Under the pieces are notes generated by a model, which ran no database searches, was not told the DNA's origin, and saw nothing but the letters and a program-made list of their open reading frames with translations. A stretch of 64,000 nt of DNA, taken from NCBI RefSeq assembly GCF_018612915.1, contig NZ_JAGGRL010000009.1:124001-188000 (forward strand). The letters are read 5' to 3'. Within the stretch, counting starts at the first letter, position 1. Every line of letters starts with the position of its first letter. Below, one piece after another: positions 39,802 to 50,000 of this stretch. The stretch comes from Stenotrophomonas sp. ISL-67 (lineage in GTDB: Bacteria > Pseudomonadota > Gammaproteobacteria > Xanthomonadales > Xanthomonadaceae). Both the position numbers and the translations under genes were made by a program.

Positions 39802-40779
39802 ATGCCTGACGCCACCACCCCCGCCGCACGCCGCCAGCTGGTGCAGCACCTGCCCGAGTTGCGTGATGCCGACAACGCGCTGATCCAGCGCTTCCTCGAT
39901 GCCATCTGGGCCGAGCAGGGCCTGGCCCGGGCCAGCCTGGACAGCTACCGGCGCGACCTGGAAGGACTGGCGCGCTGGCGCGACGGGGCCGGGGAAGGGC
40001 TGGCCGGAATCGACCGGGCCGGACTGTTTGACTACCTGGCCTGGCGCGCCCGCCACGGTTGGTCGCCGCGCAGCAACGCACGGCTGCTGTCGGCGCTGCG
40101 CGCGTTCTTCGCCGATGCGCTGCGCCGCGGACAGCGCAGCGAAGACCCCAGCGCGCTGCTGGATCCGCCGCGGTTGCCGCGTCTGCTGCCCAAGGCGCTG
40201 GCCGAAAGCCAGATCGATGCGCTGCTGGCCGCCCCGGACGTGGCCCAGCCGCTGGGCCTGCGCGACCGCGCCATGCTGGAGCTGATGTACGCCGCCGGGC
40301 TGCGCGTGAGCGAACTGGTGGAACTGCCGGCCAACGCGGTGAACCTGCGCCAGGGCGTGCTGCGGGTCACCGGCAAGGGCAGCAAGGAGCGGCTGGTGCC
40401 GCTGGGGGAAGAATCCCAGCACTGGCTGGAACGGTACCTGCGCGAAGCACGGCCGCAGCTGGCCGGTACGCGCGCGGTGCCTGCGTCGCGCGACGGCGCG
40501 GTGCCGCTGTTCCTGGCCCCGTCACTGCACCCGCTGAGCCGCCAGCAGTTCTGGGCGCTGGTGAAGAAGTACGCGGTACTGGCCGGGATCGATCCGGTAC
40601 GGATCAGTCCGCACGGCCTGCGCCACAGTTTCGCCACCCACCTGCTCAACCGCGGCGCCGACCTGCGCGCGCTGCAGATGCTGCTCGGCCACAGTTCGCT
40701 GTCCACCACCCAGATCTACACGCTGGTGGCGCGCGAACACCTGCAGAAGCTGCACGCCAAACACCACCCGCGCGGGTAG
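39802..40779 (+). CDS. xerD: Site-specific tyrosine recombinase XerD
   Basis: 325 aa from ATG 39802. SAM-like N-terminal domain ([20 protein letters not shown]) and catalytic domain with R168 (GLRVSEL), the lysine hairpin [14 protein letters not shown]271xxR274 (PHGLRHSF), H297 (LGHSS) and nucleophile Y306 (QIYT). With XerC it resolves chromosome dimers at dif. In E. coli dsbC follows xerD directly; here an unrelated minus-strand gene lies between. Its TAG stop is part of a GTAG repeat head at 40776-40779. Confidence 0.95.
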   Translation: MPDATTPAARRQLVQHLPELRDADNALIQRFLDAIWAEQGLARASLDSYRRDLEGLARWRDGAGEGLAGIDRAGLFDYLAWRARHGWSPRSNARLLSALRAFFADALRRGQRSEDPSALLDPPRLPRLLPKALAESQIDALLAAPDVAQPLGLRDRAMLELMYAAGLRVSELVELPANAVNLRQGVLRVTGKGSKERLVPLGEESQHWLERYLREARPQLAGTRAVPASRDGAVPLFLAPSLHPLSRQQFWALVKKYAVLAGIDPVRISPHGLRHSFATHLLNRGADLRALQMLLGHSSLSTTQIYTLVAREHLQKLHAKHHPRG

Positions 40780-40789
40780 GGTCGACCCC

Positions 40790-41653
40790 TCATGCGCTGG
40801 ATTCACCCGGTCGCCAATCGCGCGCCAGGCTTATCGCGCGGGGCTGGCCCAGCCGCGGCGGCTTCGGCGGGGCTGGGCCGGCGGGCAACGGTTGTGCAAG
40901 CCACGACGCGAAGCGGTCGGCGTTGTCCGCGTCCACGACCAGCCGGTCGGTCGCGACACGCCCGCCGGGACCGTCGCTGTTGGTCAGCATTTCCCGCCGC
41001 AGGTAGCGCACCACGCTCCACTCCGGACCTGCCAGGCCCGAACCGACAGGCGCACGCGCCTGCAGCCCGTCGAAGACCTCGGCAACCACCTCGGACTGCC
41101 GCCGGGTGGGATCGGCGTCGGCGATCAGATCGGCAGTTGCCAGCACTTCCGTGCGCAGCTCCTTGAGCGAGTTCAACTGGCCGCTCCACACTGCATCGGC
41201 CAGCGCTGCCAGGGCGCGGCCCTGGAACTGTTCGCTGGACGCCACCGAGGTCCGGGAGCTTACCGACGTGCGTGACGCCAGCGATTCCAAGGATCCCGAG
41301 AAGCTGCGTGGTCCGGCCGCCTGCGAGGGGTTGCAGATGCGGGTCAGCATGTCCTGCATGGACTGGCTATGCGCCATGGGCGAAGGATTCTGGTAAAGCT
41401 TCTGGCGCAGGTCGGTCAGGTAGCGGCTGCGGTCGACCAGCTGCGTTTCGGACACCTGGTCCCGTCGCCAGGCCTGGGTCAAACGCGCCTCCCGGTTCTG
41501 GATCGCGATGAGGGCCGTGTCGAAGCGGCCGTTGCTGGGGGAGCGGACACTCAACTCCACCTTGGCTGCCGTGCTGCCAATTTGTGCTTTGAACCAGAGC
41601 AGTGGGGAAGGAATGCGCATGCGGCCGGGAATCGATTCGGGGGATGGAATCAT
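40790..41653 (-). CDS. Unknown effector-like protein between xerD and dsbC
   Basis: 287 aa from ATG 41653, or 276 from ATG 41620 (neither has a strong ribosome site). I do not recognise it. No signal peptide or membrane helix. Helical segments such as FDTALIAIQNREARLTQAWR and LNSLKELRTEVLATADLIAD surround a serine-rich stretch (SLESLASRTSVSSRTSVASS). The C terminus is proline-rich (PLPAGPAPPKPPRLGQPR). The composition is like secreted effectors of plant- or host-associated bacteria. It reads opposite to xerD and dsbC and breaks their usual adjacency, which suggests insertion. Confidence 0.6.
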   Translation of the reverse strand: MIPSPESIPGRMRIPSPLLWFKAQIGSTAAKVELSVRSPSNGRFDTALIAIQNREARLTQAWRRDQVSETQLVDRSRYLTDLRQKLYQNPSPMAHSQSMQDMLTRICNPSQAAGPRSFSGSLESLASRTSVSSRTSVASSEQFQGRALAALADAVWSGQLNSLKELRTEVLATADLIADADPTRRQSEVVAEVFDGLQARAPVGSGLAGPEWSVVRYLRREMLTNSDGPGGRVATDRLVVDADNADRFASWLAQPLPAGPAPPKPPRLGQPRAISLARDWRPGESSA

Positions 41654-41755
41654 CCCCGCACGGGGCGGCGGCGACTTTCAGAAATCCCTCGGCCTCACAG
41701 GCTTCACCCGGGCGTCTGTGCGAGAATCCGCCCACTCTCTCCCGTGGATGTACCG

Positions 41756-42544
41756 ATGCGTCGAGTTCTTACCGTGGCCCTGTTCGGTGCGCTCAGCCTG
41801 ACCGCCTGCGCCCAACCGGCCTCCCCCGGTGCCACGCCGGCTGCCAAGCCGGGCAGCAACGCTGCCGCCCCCGCCGCCAAGGGCAATGCGAATGCCGACC
41901 AGACCGTGCGCAGCGCGCTGGCCGGGCTGGACCCGAAGTTCAAGCCGGACTACATCGGCGCCGCCCCGTTCCCCGGTTTCCGGGAGGTGCTGGTAGGCGG
42001 GCAGGTACTGTACGTCTCCGACGACGGCCGCTACCTGATGCAGTCGCAGCCCTACGACATCCAGAACCGCGCGCCGGCCAGCAGTGCCGGCCTGCTGGCC
42101 CACCGCAAGGCGCTGCTGGACAAGGTGCCACGTGGCGAGCGGATCGTGTTCGCCGCCTCCAACCCCAAGCACACCCTGACGGTGTTCACCGACATCGAAT
42201 GCGGCTACTGCCGCAAGATGCACCAGGACATTCCGGAACTGAACAAGCTCGGGATCACCGTGGAATACCTGGCCTTCCCGCGCATGGGCCCGGGTAGCCA
42301 GGACTTCACCGACATGATCTCGGTCTGGTGTGCGGCCGATCGCCGCCAGGCGCTCACCCATGCCAAGCAGGGCCAGCCGGTTGCCCCGAAGAACTGCACC
42401 AGCCCGGTGGCCATGCAGTACAACCTCGGCCAGCAGGTGGGCGTGAGCGGCACCCCGGCGGTGTTCGCCGCCGATGGCACCCAGCTGGGCGGCTATGTGC
42501 CGCCGGCGCAGCTGGTCAAGGCGCTGGAGCGCCAGGCGCGCTGA
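41756..42544 (+). CDS. dsbC: Thiol:disulfide interchange protein DsbC
   Basis: 262 aa periplasmic protein. The N-terminal signal MRRVLTVALFGALSLTACAQ has a lipobox-like LTAC, so it may be a lipoprotein. An Ala/Pro linker follows, then the dimerisation domain (RSALAGLDPKFKPDYIGAAP, VLYVSDDGRYLM). The thioredoxin domain has the active site C149GYC152 and the cis-proline region VSGTPAVFAADG. It isomerises wrong disulfides in exported proteins, such as the chitinase, subtilase and DUF4124 protein encoded nearby. Confidence 0.93.
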   Translation: MRRVLTVALFGALSLTACAQPASPGATPAAKPGSNAAAPAAKGNANADQTVRSALAGLDPKFKPDYIGAAPFPGFREVLVGGQVLYVSDDGRYLMQSQPYDIQNRAPASSAGLLAHRKALLDKVPRGERIVFAASNPKHTLTVFTDIECGYCRKMHQDIPELNKLGITVEYLAFPRMGPGSQDFTDMISVWCAADRRQALTHAKQGQPVAPKNCTSPVAMQYNLGQQVGVSGTPAVFAADGTQLGGYVPPAQLVKALERQAR

Positions 42545-42552
42545 TGCACAAA

Positions 42553-42578
42553 CGCCCCGGATCGAATGATCCGGGGCG
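42553..42578 (+). terminator. Hairpin after dsbC
   Basis: Perfect 11-bp GC-rich stem (42553-42563 with 42568-42578, loop gaat) 8 bp after the stop; the T-run is poor. Likely ends dsbC transcripts. Confidence 0.6.
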
Positions 42579-42614
42579 CTGTAATGGGGTTCACCCACTC
42601 GTGTCGGTTCCGCG

Positions 42615-42636
42615 GTAGCGCCGGCCGTTGGCCGGC
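42615..42636 (+). repeat. GTAG-headed REP (SMAG-like)
   Basis: Identical over 22 bp to the element at 39216. It separates dsbC from the convergent effector-like gene. Confidence 0.75.
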
Positions 42637-42658
42637 CCCCGCGATGTCACCTGTGCCA

Positions 42659-44053
42659 TCAACTCCAGTCGCGTTCCAGATCGGACGCATTGCCGCTGCC
42701 CTTCCCGGAATCCTCTTCGTCGGAAGACGCCTCGAACGAATGGATCTTTTTCAGCGAGGTCAAACTGTCGCGGAGAATCGACTCTGCGAGGGTGGGATAA
42801 TCCCTGTCGGACCTGTCCGTGACTTCGACAGTGATACCTTGCCGTCGGGTCCCTTCTTCCCGGATTTCTTTAAGCAGGTTGGCTACGTTCAAGTCGACCG
42901 AGTGACCGGGCGCGGCGTAACCCTCGTCAGGCGCCGGTGGGGCTTCCGGCGTCGTTTCCAGTGAAACGTGGTTCGAGCGCACAAACTGAGCCTCGAACTG
43001 CGCTATCTCCTGATCCTCCTGCATGAACCTTTCCTTTGCGGCAGCCATCTCCTCAGGGATGACGTCCTCCCACTCGTCGGCAGAATCGCGGTCGCTGAGC
43101 GAGGCAATGGAAGCCGTGTCACTGCTGCCATCACTGTCGTAGCCGCTGTAGACGCTTTCGGCATCACTTCCATAGTCGACAGGGGGAATCGTGGGGCCGA
43201 GCTGGGGCCTGGGAAGGGTAAATCCGACCGGCAGCTCCGCTTTGGCGCCCTCACGTTCATGGTCCGCAGCGGGGACTTTCGGCCCAAGCTGCGGCCGGGG
43301 AATGGTGAACTTAAGCGGGGCGTTTTCACCGGATTCCACCAGACGGCCGTTGATCCCCTGGGGCAACGCGGCGGGTCGTGTTGATTCCGTTTCGGGTGGA
43401 TCCAGCTCGCCGAACATGCTTGCGATGTCCTTCTCCGCATTGATCAATGCAGCCGCCTGGAGATTGAGGTGGCTCATCCGGTCAAACGGACCGTGGACCA
43501 CCTTGAGCTGCATCACCGCGTTGGGGTGCAGCTCGCTCGTCTTGAACGGCAGCGTCGGCGAATCCGGGGCAAGCTTGCGGGTAGCGGCGTTCAGGTCGGG
43601 CTGCGCGGCGGCGGCTGCACTCGATCCGCACGCGATGAAGTGGGCTGCGCTCGCCCCCGGGCCACCAGCACCATGGTGCAGCCAGCTACGGTTGGAGGGC
43701 AGCAGGCTTTCCCCGGGTACGGCCCCGGTCGGCGTCGCGGCGCCCGGGTCGCGTGAGTTGGCTATCGACGCGGGGATGCACAGGCGTGCCCGGGTCTGCG
43801 CGAGCCCTTCGCTGGAGCGATGTTCGGTCGCCGTGCGCATGCGTGAAGCCACATCGGGCGACGTCTTGGGCAGCTGCGTGTACAGCGGGTCGTGGAACCC
43901 CTGGCGCTGGCGCTCCGCTTTCCATTCCTTGTTGATGTTGTTGATATTGGTAATGAACGCCGTCTTGGTGGCGCGTCGATCCTTGAGCGTTTGTTTCGCG
44001 CTCTGGCTACCGAGCGCGGCGCCGATGCGCAGCAGGGCGGTTGGGGTCCGCAT
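42659..44053 (-). CDS. Unknown disordered effector-like protein with PRPQLGP repeats
   Basis: 464 aa from ATG 44053 (weak ribosome site). I do not recognise it. The N terminus is basic and helical (LKDRRATKTAFITNINNINK). Two near-identical units, FTIPRPQLGPKVPAADHE and FTLPRPQLGPTIPPVDYG, lie near residues 265-305. They are followed by an acidic Ser/Asp-rich tract (YGSDAESVYSGYDSDGSSD) and the module DVIPEEMAAAKERFMQEDQE. The C terminus is acidic/Ser-rich. No signal peptide or membrane helix. GC in sampled lines is about 60%, against about 70% in xerD. A type III or IV secreted effector is plausible but unproven. Confidence 0.6.
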   Translation of the reverse strand: MRTPTALLRIGAALGSQSAKQTLKDRRATKTAFITNINNINKEWKAERQRQGFHDPLYTQLPKTSPDVASRMRTATEHRSSEGLAQTRARLCIPASIANSRDPGAATPTGAVPGESLLPSNRSWLHHGAGGPGASAAHFIACGSSAAAAAQPDLNAATRKLAPDSPTLPFKTSELHPNAVMQLKVVHGPFDRMSHLNLQAAALINAEKDIASMFGELDPPETESTRPAALPQGINGRLVESGENAPLKFTIPRPQLGPKVPAADHEREGAKAELPVGFTLPRPQLGPTIPPVDYGSDAESVYSGYDSDGSSDTASIASLSDRDSADEWEDVIPEEMAAAKERFMQEDQEIAQFEAQFVRSNHVSLETTPEAPPAPDEGYAAPGHSVDLNVANLLKEIREEGTRRQGITVEVTDRSDRDYPTLAESILRDSLTSLKKIHSFEASSDEEDSGKGSGNASDLERDWS

Positions 44054-44159
44054 GGAATGGGATGCGCCGTAAAGGAAGAATCGCCATTATTGGAGGGCGG
44101 CTCTGTATGGCTTTCAGAAAATGCTCAAGCGCGCGCCTGAGGCTTCATGTGCGTCTATT

Positions 44160-44480
44160 TCAGTCGGAAGTTCCCTGTCCTTGACCAACCGGCAGCGCCA
44201 CCGGTTGCGGTGCATTGATGTTCTGCAGTTCTTCTTCCGCGAAGCGGGCATCGAAGGCAGCCATCTGTTCAGGGGTGTACCCGCTCTCGAATTCGCTGTC
44301 GCTGTCGCTCCGGTCGTCGTCAGCCGGGCGCGGGGGCGACAGCATGGCGGGCGCGTTGTTTACCGCGCTCAGGTTGCGGATCGGCGCCCAGGTGCTGGAC
44401 GACGGACGCGGGGGCACCGGCGGCGGCACGGGCCGTGTCTGGGCCCTCTGGGCGGGTGCGGTGGCGTCGGTGCGATACAT
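44160..44480 (-). CDS. Small effector-like protein sharing the acidic PE-MAA module
   Basis: 106 aa from ATG 44480 with GGGAG 8 bp upstream. Proline-rich N-terminal part (RPVPPPVPPRPSSS), then DDDRSDSDSEFESGYTPEQM and AAFDARFAEEELQNI. The second half resembles DRDSADEWEDVIPEEMAAAK plus ERFMQEDQE of the 464-aa neighbour, so the two probably share a domain. Its start is upstream of the larger gene on the same strand, with a 106-bp gap. It may be a separate paralogue or a remnant. Confidence 0.55.
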   Translation of the reverse strand: MYRTDATAPAQRAQTRPVPPPVPPRPSSSTWAPIRNLSAVNNAPAMLSPPRPADDDRSDSDSEFESGYTPEQMAAFDARFAEEELQNINAPQPVALPVGQGQGTSD

Positions 44481-44593
44481 CGGCGGTGCTCCCAGGCAGC
44501 GGCATACAGCGGGTGCATCATTCTGCGTGATGCAAAAAATGCAGCTTGCAGATTCCGCTCACCAGCCGCTGATCGCGTCACGCGAGCGAAAAT

Positions 44594-44627
44594 ATCGTGC
44601 CCGGGGTGGGAGGGCCCCGGGCACGAT
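44594..44627 (-). terminator. Terminator of the chitinase gene
   Basis: 13-bp perfect stem (44594-44606 with 44615-44627, loop tgggaggg), then ATTTT on the minus strand. It begins 5 bp after the stop codon. Confidence 0.8.
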
Positions 44628-44632
44628 CCCCC

Positions 44633-46735
44633 TTACTTCAACCCGGTACTGATGCTGTTCACCAGCGTGCCCTGGGCATCATCGCCGCTGAACTCCCAGA
44701 AGAACGCACCGCCCAGGCCCTGGGTCTTCACGTAGCCCATCTTCTCGGTCACCAGTGCCGGCGTGTCGAAGCTCCAGAACGTGGTGCCGTTGTAGCTCCA
44801 GGTGGCGCGTGCGTTGGCGTCGGTGAAGACCGGGTGGTTGAGGTTCTTCAGCACCTTCCAGTCTTCAATGCCCGCCTCATACGTACCCGCTGCGGCGGTG
44901 CCGCTCTGGTACAGCCCGTTGTTCACGTTGGGCACGTTGGTCCAGCCGCGACCGTAGAAGCCGATGCCCAGGTTGAGCTTGCTGGCCGGCACGCCACGGG
45001 CGATGAAGGCTTCCATCGCGTCATTGCTGTTGTAGAGCTTCACGTCACCGGTGGACGGATCGGCCGGTGAGTCGAACAGCGCCGAATGGTGCCCGGTGAT
45101 GGGGTCGAACGCACCGTGGAAGTCGTACGTCATCACGTTGATGTAATCCAGGTACTGGTGGTACGTACCCGGGTCGGTCACACGTATCTTGTCGATGCCC
45201 GCACCCACGGCGACGGTCAGCAACAGGCCCGGACGCACCGCATCGAGCTGGCGGCGGAACTCGGCCATCAACGCGGTGAAGTTGGCATTGTCGGCCGGGT
45301 TGCCGCAGGCGATGCCGCAGGCCACCGGGTATTCCCAGTCGATGTCGATACCGTCGAACACGCCCGCTGCCGCGCCCACGCCACCCGCACCATCGGTCAC
45401 CGGCAGGTTGCCCTTGATGTAGGCGTCGATGCACGAGGCCACGAAGGCCTGGCGGTTGGCCGGCTGCGCCGCGCTGGAGAAGCCGCGCGACCAGGTCCAG
45501 CCACCCAGCGAGATCAACACCTTCACGTTCGGGTGCTTGGCCTTGAGCTGCTTGAGCTGGTTCCAGTTGCCGCGCAACGGTTGGTCCCAGGTATCGGCGC
45601 TGCCGCTGACGCTTTCACCGGTCTGGAACGCCTTGGTGTAATCGGCGAACGCGTCGCCGCCGGCGCCGGTGTTCGAGTCGGACGGCTGGGTGATGCCCAC
45701 TTCGCAGCGGTTGTTGCGCACGTTGCCGAAGGCGTAGTTGATGTGGGTCAGCTTGCTGGCCGAACCGCTGGTGTCGATGTTCCTGACCCGGTAGTTGCGG
45801 CCGTAGATGCCCCACTGGGTGAAGTAGCCGATCACCCGCTTGTTGCCGCCATTGCCGCTGCCGGCGCTGGTGGTCACGCTGATGGTGGCGCTGCGTGCGG
45901 AGGCATTGCCGGCGTTGTCGCGGGCGCGCACCGCGTAGGTGTAAGCGGTACTGGCGGTGAGCCCGCCGTCGGTGAACTGGGTGGCGCTGGGCGAACCGAC
46001 CAGGTTGCCGTTGCGGTATACGTCGTAGCCGGCCACGCCGCTGCCGCCGCTGTTGTCGCTGGCCGCGCTCCAGGCCAGGTTGACCGTGGTGGCGGTTTTA
46101 GACGGCGACGACAAGCCGCCCGGCACGCTGGGCGCGGTGGTGTCGTTGCTCGCCGCATTCACTGTCACGCTGACCGTGGCCGACGAGGTCACCGCGTTGT
46201 TGTTGTCGGTGGCGACCGCCTTGAAGGTGTGGGTACCTGCCGCGGCATTGGCCCAGGTGACGCTGTAGGGCGTGCTGGTATCGATGCCAAGCGACGTGCC
46301 GCCACGGAAGAACTCGACCTTGCTGACGCTGCCATCGGCGTCGCTGGCATTGGCGCTGACGGTGATGCTGCTGCCGGCGCTGAACGTGGCGCCGTTGGCC
46401 GGCGAGGTCAGGCTGACGCTGGGTGGCTGGTTGCTGCCGCCGCTGTCGCACGCGCCCAGGTTGGTGTAGTACTGCGCGCCGGCCGGGTGGTCGGGCGGGG
46501 CGTTCCAGATGTCCTGGTTGGCGCGGTACAGCACGCCACCTTTCTGCAGGGTGTTGCCGGCCAGGTAGATCACGGACGGGTTCCACTCGGCCACGCCGGT
46601 ACAGCTGGCCGCCTGGGCCAGGCTCGGGACGAGGGTGGCCGAGGCCAGCGCCAGGGCCAGCAGCCATCGGCGGTGCCGGGCCGGGGAACGGGGGGATAAC
46701 GATGTCACCTTACTGCGCGCAATCGGGTCAGCCAT
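44633..46735 (-). CDS. Secreted GH18 chitinase with CBM5/12, Ig-like and FN3 domains
   Basis: 700 aa from ATG 46735. A long Sec signal peptide ends [13 protein letters not shown]5/12 chitin-binding domain follows ([20 protein letters not shown]...). Then come a bacterial Ig-like/PKD domain ([20 protein letters not shown]), an FN3 domain ([20 protein letters not shown]), a Gly/Ser linker, and the GH18 barrel from about residue 300 with [10 protein letters not shown], catalytic E468. It cleaves chitin outside the cell, and export by the type II system that includes the gspE at the window end is likely. It has its own terminator and is divergent from purL. Confidence 0.93.
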   Translation of the reverse strand: MADPIARSKVTSLSPRSPARHRRWLLALALASATLVPSLAQAASCTGVAEWNPSVIYLAGNTLQKGGVLYRANQDIWNAPPDHPAGAQYYTNLGACDSGGSNQPPSVSLTSPANGATFSAGSSITVSANASDADGSVSKVEFFRGGTSLGIDTSTPYSVTWANAAAGTHTFKAVATDNNNAVTSSATVSVTVNAASNDTTAPSVPGGLSSPSKTATTVNLAWSAASDNSGGSGVAGYDVYRNGNLVGSPSATQFTDGGLTASTAYTYAVRARDNAGNASARSATISVTTSAGSGNGGNKRVIGYFTQWGIYGRNYRVRNIDTSGSASKLTHINYAFGNVRNNRCEVGITQPSDSNTGAGGDAFADYTKAFQTGESVSGSADTWDQPLRGNWNQLKQLKAKHPNVKVLISLGGWTWSRGFSSAAQPANRQAFVASCIDAYIKGNLPVTDGAGGVGAAAGVFDGIDIDWEYPVACGIACGNPADNANFTALMAEFRRQLDAVRPGLLLTVAVGAGIDKIRVTDPGTYHQYLDYINVMTYDFHGAFDPITGHHSALFDSPADPSTGDVKLYNSNDAMEAFIARGVPASKLNLGIGFYGRGWTNVPNVNNGLYQSGTAAAGTYEAGIEDWKVLKNLNHPVFTDANARATWSYNGTTFWSFDTPALVTEKMGYVKTQGLGGAFFWEFSGDDAQGTLVNSISTGLK

Positions 46736-47049
46736 GGTCGTACTCCGATCAGGTGGTGGGCGCTGGGCGGCAGGGTGTCGGCCAGCGTTGCAGCAGGTCC
46801 GGGGCCGGTGAGAGAGGCCGGCAACAGCAGAGGGGGCGGACACGGGTCCCGCCAGGCGATGTGCCGGGTGGGTGGTGGCAACGTTGTCATGGTTTGCGGG
46901 GGCAATCCGTGCGCCAGCGCAAGGTTCGGGGTGCCGGTGCTTTCGTCCGGACCGGCGGCGGGCAGGCCGGAACCGACCCCGGGAGCGACCACCGGCCGGC
47001 ACGGACCGGTACAATAGTGGGCCCCGTCTCCAACCACGGTTCCCCGGAC
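46736..47049. other. 314-bp chitinase-purL intergenic region
   Basis: Divergent promoter region. TACAAT at 47010-47015 is a fair -10 for purL, 35 bp before its ATG, with no clear -35. Nothing else recognisable; no gene. Confidence 0.4.
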
Positions 47050-50000
47050 ATGATGGTCCTCGAGGGCGCATCCGCCCTTTCGCCGTTCCGCCGCGAACGT
47101 CTTGAATCCCGCCTGCAGTCCCTGGCCGCCGACCTGTGCATTACCGGTGCCTGGCACGTCTACTTCATCCAGACCGAGGGCGATGCAGCCCCGGACCCGG
47201 CGATCCTGAGCCGGATCCTGGAGGCCCAGCCCGCGCTGGCGCCGCAGGAAGCAGGGGCAACCTCCCGCTTCGTGGTGCCGCGCCTGGGCACGCTGTCGCC
47301 GTGGTCGAGCAAGGCCACCGAACTGGTGCGTGGTGCCGGGCAGCCGATCCGCCGCGTGGAACGTGGCCTGCGCATCGACCTGGCCGGCTGGCCGGCCGAT
47401 GCTGCTGCCCGCGAGGCGGTGGTTCGCGCGCTGCACGACCCGATGACCCAGTCCGTGCTCGACGATGCCGCCCAGGCCCAGGCGCTGTTCACCGCGCCGG
47501 CCCGTGGCGAGCTGGAGCGGGTGGCGCTGGAAGATCTGGAAGCGGCCAATCGCCGCCTTGGCCTGGCCATGGCCCAGGACGAGATCGACTACCTGCGCCA
47601 GCGCTTCGGCGAACTGGGCCGCAAGCCGTCGGACGTGGAACTGATGATGTTCGCGCAGGCCAATTCGGAGCACTGCCGGCACAAGATCTTCAATGCCAGC
47701 TGGACCATCGATGGCGCCGACCAGGCCCACTCGCTGTTCCGCATGATCAAGAACACCCACCAGCAGACCCCGCAGCACACGCTCAGCGCGTACAGCGACA
47801 ACGCGGCAGTGGTGGCGGGGTTCCCGGCGGCGCGTTATCGCCCCGATCCAGCCACGGGCGAATACCGCAGCGAGGCCGTGGTTGATTCGGCGTTCTGCAT
47901 CAAGGTGGAAACCCACAACCACCCGACCGCCATCGCGCCGTTCCCGGGCGCCTCCACCGGTGCCGGCGGCGAGATCCGCGATGAGGGCGCCACCGGCCGC
48001 GGCGGCAAGCCCAAGGCGGGCCTGACCGGTTTCTCGGTCTCGCACCTGCGCATCCCGACCCTGCCGCAGCCGTGGGAAGCGCCGCGCGCGCTGAACCCGC
48101 GCATGGCCCCGGCGCTGGACATCATGCTGGAGGGCCCGCTCGGCGGCGCCGCCTTCAACAACGAATTTGGCCGCCCCAACCTGCTCGGCTACTTCCGCAG
48201 CTTCGAGCTGCCCGAAGGCGAAGGCCTGACCCGCGCCTACGACAAGCCGATCATGCTGGCCGGTGGCCTCGGCGCGATCGACCAGGTCCAGGTCGAGAAG
48301 CTGAAGCTGCAGCCGGGCGATGCGGTGATCGTGCTCGGCGGCCCGGCCATGCTGATCGGCCTGGGCGGCGGTGCGGCCAGCTCGGTGGCCTCGGGCGAAA
48401 GCGCCGAGGACCTGGATTTCGCCAGCGTGCAGCGCGACAACCCGGAAATGGAGCGCCGGTGCCAGGAAGTGATCGACCGCTGCGTCGCGCTGGGCCTGGA
48501 CAACCCGATCCGCTGGTTCCATGACGTCGGCGCCGGTGGCCTGTCCAACGCGATTCCGGAACTGCTGCACGACTCGGGCGTGGGCGGGGTGATCGACCTG
48601 GGCAAGGTGCCCACCGATGACCCGTCGCTGTCGCCGATGCAGCTGTGGTGCAACGAATCGCAGGAGCGTTACGTGCTCGGCGTCCCGCAGGAGCGCCTGG
48701 CCGAGTTCGCCGCGCTGTGCGCGCGCGAGCGCTGCCCGTTCGCCGCGGTGGGCGTGGCCACGGCCGAGGAACATCTTGTTGTCGCCTACGGTGCAACGGT
48801 GGGCAATATTCCTGCCGATGCCCCGATCGACCTGCCGATGGACGTGCTGTTTGGCAAGCCGCCGAAGATGCACCGCGACACCGCACACCCGGCGGCCCCG
48901 CGCTGGCCGGCGCTGAAGACCGGTGGCCTGGACCTGCACGATGCCGGCCTGCGCGTGCTCGCGCACCCGTCGGTGGCGTCCAAGAACTTCCTGGTTACCA
49001 TCGGCGACCGCAGCGTGGGCGGGCTGACCGCACGCGAGCAGATGATTGGTCCGTGGCAGCTGCCGCTGGCCGACGTCGCCATCACCTTGGCCGGCTTCGA
49101 TACGCTGGCCGGAGAAGCGATGTCGATCGGCGAGCGCACGCCGCTGGCCCTGCTCGATGCCGCTGCCTCGGCGCGCATGGCGGTGGGCGAAGCGATCACC
49201 AACCTGTGCGCGGCCCCGGTGGATGCGCTGGAAACGGTCAAGCTCTCGGCGAACTGGATGGCCGCGGCCGGCCACAACGGCGAAGACGCGCTGCTGTACG
49301 ACGCGGTGCGCGCGGTGGGCATGGAGCTGTGCCCGCAGCTGGACCTGAGCATTCCGGTCGGCAAGGACTCGCTGTCCATGCAGGCGCAATGGCACGACGC
49401 CGGCGCGGCGCACAAGTCGGTGTCGCCGGTGTCGCTGGTGATCACCGCGTTCGCGCCGGTGGCCGATGCGTCCACCCAGCTGACCCCGCTACTGGACCGC
49501 GAAACCGACAGCGAGCTGTGGCTGATCGGCCTGGGCGCCGGCAAGCAGCGGCTGGGCGGGTCGATCCTGGCCCAGGTGCATGCCGACCACAGCGCGCTGC
49601 CGGCGTTCGCCGGTGCCGTGCCCGACCTGGACGACCCGCAGCGCCTGCGTGGGTTCTTCGACCTGATCCGCGACGCGCGCCAGGCCGGCCTGCTGCTGGC
49701 CTACCACGACCGCAGCGACGGCGGCGCGTTCGCCGCGCTGTGCGAAATGGCGTTCGCCTCGCGCCAGGGCCTGGACATCACCCTGGATGCCTGGGGCGAT
49801 GACCCGTTCCGCAGCCTGTTCAACGAAGAGCTGGGTGCGGTGGTGCAGATTGCCCGCGAAGACCGCGCGGCGTTCGCCGACCTGGTCGAGCGCCACGCGC
49901 TGACCGAGTGCGCCCAGCGCATCGCCCGCCCGACCACCGCACCGGTGGTGCGGGTGTCGTTGCAGGGCGAGAGCCTGGTCGAGTGGCGCTGGGAAGCGCT

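Noticed and set aside
46705..49413. 902-codon minus-strand open frame opposite purL
   Set aside because: It is a shadow of purL in GC-rich codons: composition is His/Arg/Gln-rich, there is no domain match, and purL is unmistakable on the other strand.
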